Shown here piece by piece: positions 6,675-8,126 of a DNA stretch of 8,126 nt. Every line of letters begins with the position of its first letter. Positions within the stretch are counted from its first letter, which is position 1. The DNA is from Actinomycetes bacterium (GTDB lineage Bacteria > Actinomycetota > Acidimicrobiia > Acidimicrobiales > Palsa-688). The position numbers were made by a program, and so were the translations under genes. The stretch lies in the NCBI GenBank assembly GCA_021816565.1, contig JAKAXN010000198.1, forward strand, positions 1 through 8,126, read 5' to 3'. A model generated the notes under the pieces. It made no database searches and was not told the origin of the DNA. It saw nothing but the letters and a program-made list of their open reading frames with translations.

Positions 6675-7976
6675 TCAGTTCTTCGGCAGGTCCCGGAAGG
6701 GGGTCACCTTGTCGTTGTTGGGCTCCTTGGGCAGGCCCAGCACCCGCTCGCCCAGGATGTTGTGCTGGATCTCGTCGGTGCCCCCGTAGATCTGCGGGGC
6801 CTGGGCGAACAGCGCCATCTCGGTGACCATCCCGCCCAGGGCCCCGGTGGGGAGGTCCTGGAGGGCATTGTCGGAGGCGGTGTCGTAGCCGTGCAGGGTG
6901 CCCCGGGCGCCGAGCAGGCGGAACCCCAGGTCCCGGGACAGTCGCAGGATGATGCTCATGGAGAGCTTGGCGATGTTGCCCATGCCCGGGATGTCACCCC
7001 CGGTGGCCCGCAGGGCCTTCTGGCGCAGGCCCATGTACCGGGCGATCTCGGTCAGGGTGTGGAGGCGGGCCAGGTCCTGGCGGACCCCCGGGTCGTTGTT
7101 GAGACCCATCTCCCGGGCCACGGCCAGGAGCAGCTTGGAGGTGCCGCCGACCCCGCCGGGGCCCCCGGAGCCGCCCCGGGTGCGGCCGCGGACCAGGTCG
7201 CCGGCGCGCTTGCCCAGGTCGCCGGCGATGGAGCCCGGCACCGCGGTGCTGGCGCCCGCCGAGCCACCACCGGCCCCCAGGCCGGCCCGCTCGAACGCCA
7301 GGGTGGTGTTGGCCACCGCCCAGCCGTTACCGGCGCCGCCGATGATGGCGTCGTTGCTGACCCGGGCCTCGTTGATGAACACCTCGTTGAATAGGGCCCG
7401 GCCGGTCATCTCCCGGAGGGGCCGGACCTCGACGCCGGGCTGGTGCATGTCGAAGGCGAAGTAGGTGATGCCCTGGTGCTTGGGCACGTCGGGGTTGGTA
7501 CGGGCCAGCAGCATGCCCATGTCGGCCACCTGGCCTCCGGAGGTCCACACCTTCTGGCCGGTGATGATCCACTCGTCGCCGTCGCGCTCCGCCTTGCACT
7601 GCAGGCCGGCCAGGTCCGAACCGGCGCCCGGCTCGCTGAAGAGCTGACACCAGGCCTCCTGGCCGGTGACGATGGCCCGGATGTAGCGCTCCTGCTGCTC
7701 GGGGGTACCGTGGGTGGCGATGGTCGGGGCGGCGAGCAGCAGCCCCAGGCCGCCGGGGGCCGGCAGCGCCCCGAACTCCGCGATGGCCTCCTGCACCGCC
7801 ACCGTCTCGGAGCGGGACAGGCCCTTGCCGTAGGCGGTCTCGGGCAGCGCCGGGGCGCCCCAGCCGGAGGAGCCGAGCCGCTCCCACCACTCGGCGACGG
7901 TGAGGTCGGGATCCCAGTTCTCGGTCAGCCAGGCCTTGACCTCGGTCACGGCGTCAGTGGCTTGGGTGGTCGACAT
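6675..7976 (-). CDS. FadE-type acyl-CoA dehydrogenase with a Gly-rich insertion
   Basis: FAD-dependent enzyme of 433 aa expected to introduce an alpha,beta double bond into an acyl-CoA, passing electrons to electron-transfer flavoprotein. Visible family motifs: FSEPGAGSDLAGL (about 113-125), the middle-domain stretch WIITGQKVWTSGG (about 136-148), and the C-terminal YGGTDEIQHNILGERVLGL (397-415). In MCAD-type enzymes the catalytic Glu sits in YEGT; here that place is Gly (YGGT). E229 in TLAFERA lies where isovaleryl-CoA and long-chain acyl-CoA dehydrogenases carry their base, so it is the likely catalytic residue (inference from family knowledge). A Gly/Ala/Arg-rich stretch of about 45 residues (232-280) makes it longer than the usual 380-400. 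The ATG at 7976 is chosen because MSTTQATDAV starts a sensible protein and GGGGAGG lies 11 bases upstream; a longer in-frame extension to 8117 has no family features and would overlap the divergent gene. Substrate chain type cannot be told. Confidence 0.92.
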   Translation of the reverse strand: MSTTQATDAVTEVKAWLTENWDPDLTVAEWWERLGSSGWGAPALPETAYGKGLSRSETVAVQEAIAEFGALPAPGGLGLLLAAPTIATHGTPEQQERYIRAIVTGQEAWCQLFSEPGAGSDLAGLQCKAERDGDEWIITGQKVWTSGGQVADMGMLLARTNPDVPKHQGITYFAFDMHQPGVEVRPLREMTGRALFNEVFINEARVSNDAIIGGAGNGWAVANTTLAFERAGLGAGGGSAGASTAVPGSIAGDLGKRAGDLVRGRTRGGSGGPGGVGGTSKLLLAVAREMGLNNDPGVRQDLARLHTLTEIARYMGLRQKALRATGGDIPGMGNIAKLSMSIILRLSRDLGFRLLGARGTLHGYDTASDNALQDLPTGALGGMVTEMALFAQAPQIYGGTDEIQHNILGERVLGLPKEPNNDKVTPFRDLPKN

Positions 7977-8075
7977 GACTAGCGGGGCCTCCCCTCGTCT
8001 TTGATCATCTGAAACTACAAGTATCCCCGCCCGGAGAACCAACTGGTGCCCGGGGGGAGGAGATACGGTGCCGCG
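7977..8075. promoter_or_regulatory. Divergent spacer, probable promoter region for acyl-CoA dehydrogenase and right-edge gene
   Basis: This 99-base spacer separates two divergent starts and contains the most AT-rich short island in this part of the window (about 8000-8024, including TTGATCATC and ACTACAAGTAT). That is where promoters or an operator would be expected. TGATCA (8002-8007) is a small palindrome. No well-spaced -35/-10 pair could be fixed on either strand. Confidence 0.4.
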
Positions 8076-8126
8076 ATGGCCATCGACCGGGCGCCGCGCA
8101 CCACCGTCTACCGCCACCGGGTCCGG
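8076..8126 (+). CDS. Start of an unidentified gene, cut by the window edge
   Basis: An open frame of 17 codons runs from the ATG at 8076 to the window end (MAIDRAPRTTVYRHRVR). Every codon ends in G or C, as in the real genes here, and it is divergent from the acyl-CoA dehydrogenase. A strong GGAGGAG lies at 8056-8062, 13 bases before the ATG, which is long. A GTG at 8068 sits at a better distance from it but opens a different frame with poor third-position GC. The VYRHRVR start is reminiscent of hotdog-fold acyl-CoA thioesterases (which continue into an ETD motif), and a CoA-ester enzyme would suit the neighbour, but 17 residues cannot establish that. Confidence 0.45.
   Translation, partial: MAIDRAPRTTVYRHRVR

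Noticed and set aside
1..8126. Search for a novel defence system, mobile element, CRISPR array, tRNA or rRNA
   Set aside because: All sizeable coding space is accounted for by well-known families, and no repeat arrays, transposase, integrase or structured RNA gene could be recognised by eye.

Overview
The window is very GC-rich (about 70% by eye) with a strong G/C bias at third codon positions. The protein types fit a high-GC actinobacterium, possibly an Acidimicrobiia-like lineage. That placement is inferred from protein style and cannot be proven without a search. No RNA genes, insertion sequences, integrases, CRISPR arrays or phage genes were seen.

Layout, left to right. (1) On the minus strand, a type IV pilus assembly pair: a PilB/GspE-family ATPase (1152-3071) followed 21 bases later by a PilC/GspF-family inner-membrane platform protein (6-1130). 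PilC stops at the left edge, just before the position where its family normally has a final membrane helix. (2) A 142-base divergent intergenic region (3072-3213) holding a perfect 8-bp-arm inverted repeat. (3) On the plus strand, an OmpR-family response regulator (3214-3954). (4) Convergent to it with a 10-base gap, a large hybrid histidine kinase on the minus strand (3965-6451) with two GAF-like regions, PAS, HisKA, HATPase and a C-terminal receiver. (5) A 223-base gap containing a GC-rich hairpin, probably the terminator of the next gene. (6) On the minus strand, an acyl-CoA dehydrogenase (6675-7976) of the FadE type. (7) A 99-base divergent spacer with a small AT-richer island, then the first 17 codons of an unidentified plus-strand gene at the right edge.

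How they may work together: PilB and PilC are a functional pair, the motor ATPase and its membrane platform. The response regulator is divergent from pilB and the hybrid kinase is tail-to-tail with the regulator, so the two signalling proteins could form a local circuit that affects pilus genes. That link rests on neighbourhood only. The acyl-CoA dehydrogenase belongs to lipid or CoA-thioester catabolism and looks unrelated to the pilus genes.

I found no convincing novel system. The points most worth a second look are the truncated PilC, the signalling pair next to the pilus genes, the tandem-repeat linker in PilB, the palindrome between pilB and the regulator, and the active-site variant and Gly-rich insert of the acyl-CoA dehydrogenase.
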